A DNA stretch of 59,387 nt from NCBI GenBank assembly GCA_036784855.1, contig JAZDSV010000069.1:1-59387 (forward strand), read 5' to 3'. Below, one piece after another: positions 58,887 through 59,387 of this stretch; within the stretch, counting starts at the first letter, position 1, and the number at the start of each line of letters is the position of its first letter. Under the pieces are notes generated by a model. That model was not told the DNA's origin. It was given only the letters and a program-made list of their open reading frames with translations, and made no database searches. The DNA comes from Aphelidium insulamus. Lineage: Eukaryota; Aphelidiomycota; Aphelidea; Aphelidiaceae. The position numbers and the translations under genes were made by a program.

Positions 58887-59000
58887 CAGCCAATTAGGAG
58901 TAGTGATAGATGAGCCCATTGTTTGTGCATCAAATTCAACCAATCAGAACGCCGGAAATTTTTTCGCGTCACTCTTTCTCGTTCTCATTTCGTTTTCAAA

Positions 59001-59387
59001 ATGGCAGCTCTGTGGATTCGATACAGCGTCGGCGGTGGGCCGGTTCGCATCAACGTCGACGGTATGAGCGACGTCATGGATCTGGTCCAATACCTCTGCA
59101 CTACCCAGCCCAAGCTGAAGGGTGTCGATGCGAGCGATGTCACCGTCCACTCTCCCGACGACTCGCACCAGTACGATTTGGATGTTAAATTATCGGCATT
59201 GGGTCAGACTACATTGAAGAATCCTCACATTGTCAAGTTTGCTCTACCGCAGCAATGTGAGTAACACATATCCATCATAGAACGGGTAATTCTTTGCAGA
59301 CGGCCCCCTTAGCACCGGTATATCAAGTAACAACGCACTTCATCCAAGCCCGGGTAAGCAGCGTGATTCTTTGATTATAACGACTAA
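59001..59387 (+). CDS. Crinkler-type (CRN) header, 3' end off the window
   Basis: Exon 1 runs 59001-59256, a 43-nt GT-AG intron 59257-59299 follows, exon 2 is 59300-59353 and a donor GTAAGC starts at 59354; the rest lies beyond the edge. The ~85-residue N-terminal unit MAALWIRYSVGGGPVRINVD with DLVQYLCTTQPKLKGV and NPHIVKFALP has the ubiquitin-like pattern of Crinkler headers (Trp early, GG, DL, then KNP..V). Exon 2 is a Ser/Asn/Pro linker, as expected before the NTPase part. It differs strongly from the left-edge header, so the two are not recent duplicates. A CCAAT box (about 58937) precedes the start by ~60 bp. Confidence 0.65.

Overview
The window reads as nuclear DNA of a fungus, most likely an early-diverging zoosporic (flagellated) lineage. 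Genes are split by very short introns, mostly 39-70 nt, with CTAAC/CTAAT-like branch points. The ATP phosphoribosyltransferase ends in NCRV like yeast HIS1. There is a sphingolipid C9-methyltransferase and a KTR/MNT1-type (GT15) mannosyltransferase. A decayed SAS-6 (centriole) tail fits a flagellate ancestor, and Crinkler-type genes sit at both ends. The lineage call is inference; no ribosomal or marker gene is present.

Layout. 1-2738 (-): Crinkler-type gene running off the left edge. 3264-4332 (+): HIS1. 4765-5544 (+): small secreted ankyrin-like protein. 5654-8619 (+): protein built almost entirely from diverged HMG-box-like modules. 8929-10661 (-): sphingolipid C9-methyltransferase. 11243-14920 (+): SNF2 ATPase with RING finger. 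15194-16669 (-): casein kinase 1. 18011-18754 (+): VPS20/CHMP6 (one frameshift). 18905-25307 (+): Munc13-like C2-MUN-C2 protein. 25400-25993 (-): unknown. 26420-33162 (+): MOT1/BTAF1 (one frameshift). 33198-37663 (-): SKI2. 38160-39330: ankyrin-repeat pseudogene. 39430-40969 (-) and 41192-42688 (+): divergent GT15 and O-fucosyltransferase-like pair. 43177-45700 (+): SEC1/Munc18. 45881-47470 (+): NAK/AAK1-type kinase. 47773-49450 (+): RlmN-like radical SAM enzyme with a tail anchor. 49555-50313 (-): Frag1/DRAM/Sfk1 protein. 50584-51627 (+): YeeE/YedE transporter. From about 51650 rightward the DNA is repeat-rich: a perfect palindrome, hairpins, a decayed non-LTR retrotransposon (about 52837-57115, minus), two degenerate SAS-6 tail fragments, direct repeats, and the start of a second Crinkler-type gene (59001 to right edge).

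Functional links. The core (3-51 kb) is a gene-dense housekeeping block. Exocytosis/endocytosis recurs: Munc13-like, Sec1/Munc18, VPS20 (ESCRT-III), NAK kinase, casein kinase 1. GT15 and the O-fucosyltransferase-like gene share one short divergent promoter and probably serve secretory glycosylation. MOT1 and SNF2-RING act on chromatin, SKI2 on RNA decay. The edges look like fast-evolving accessory DNA.

Gene models are joined exons read by eye; coordinates span first start to stop, and exon limits are in the entries. An unusual share of introns (seven of roughly seventy) need a GC-AG boundary to keep the conserved frame.
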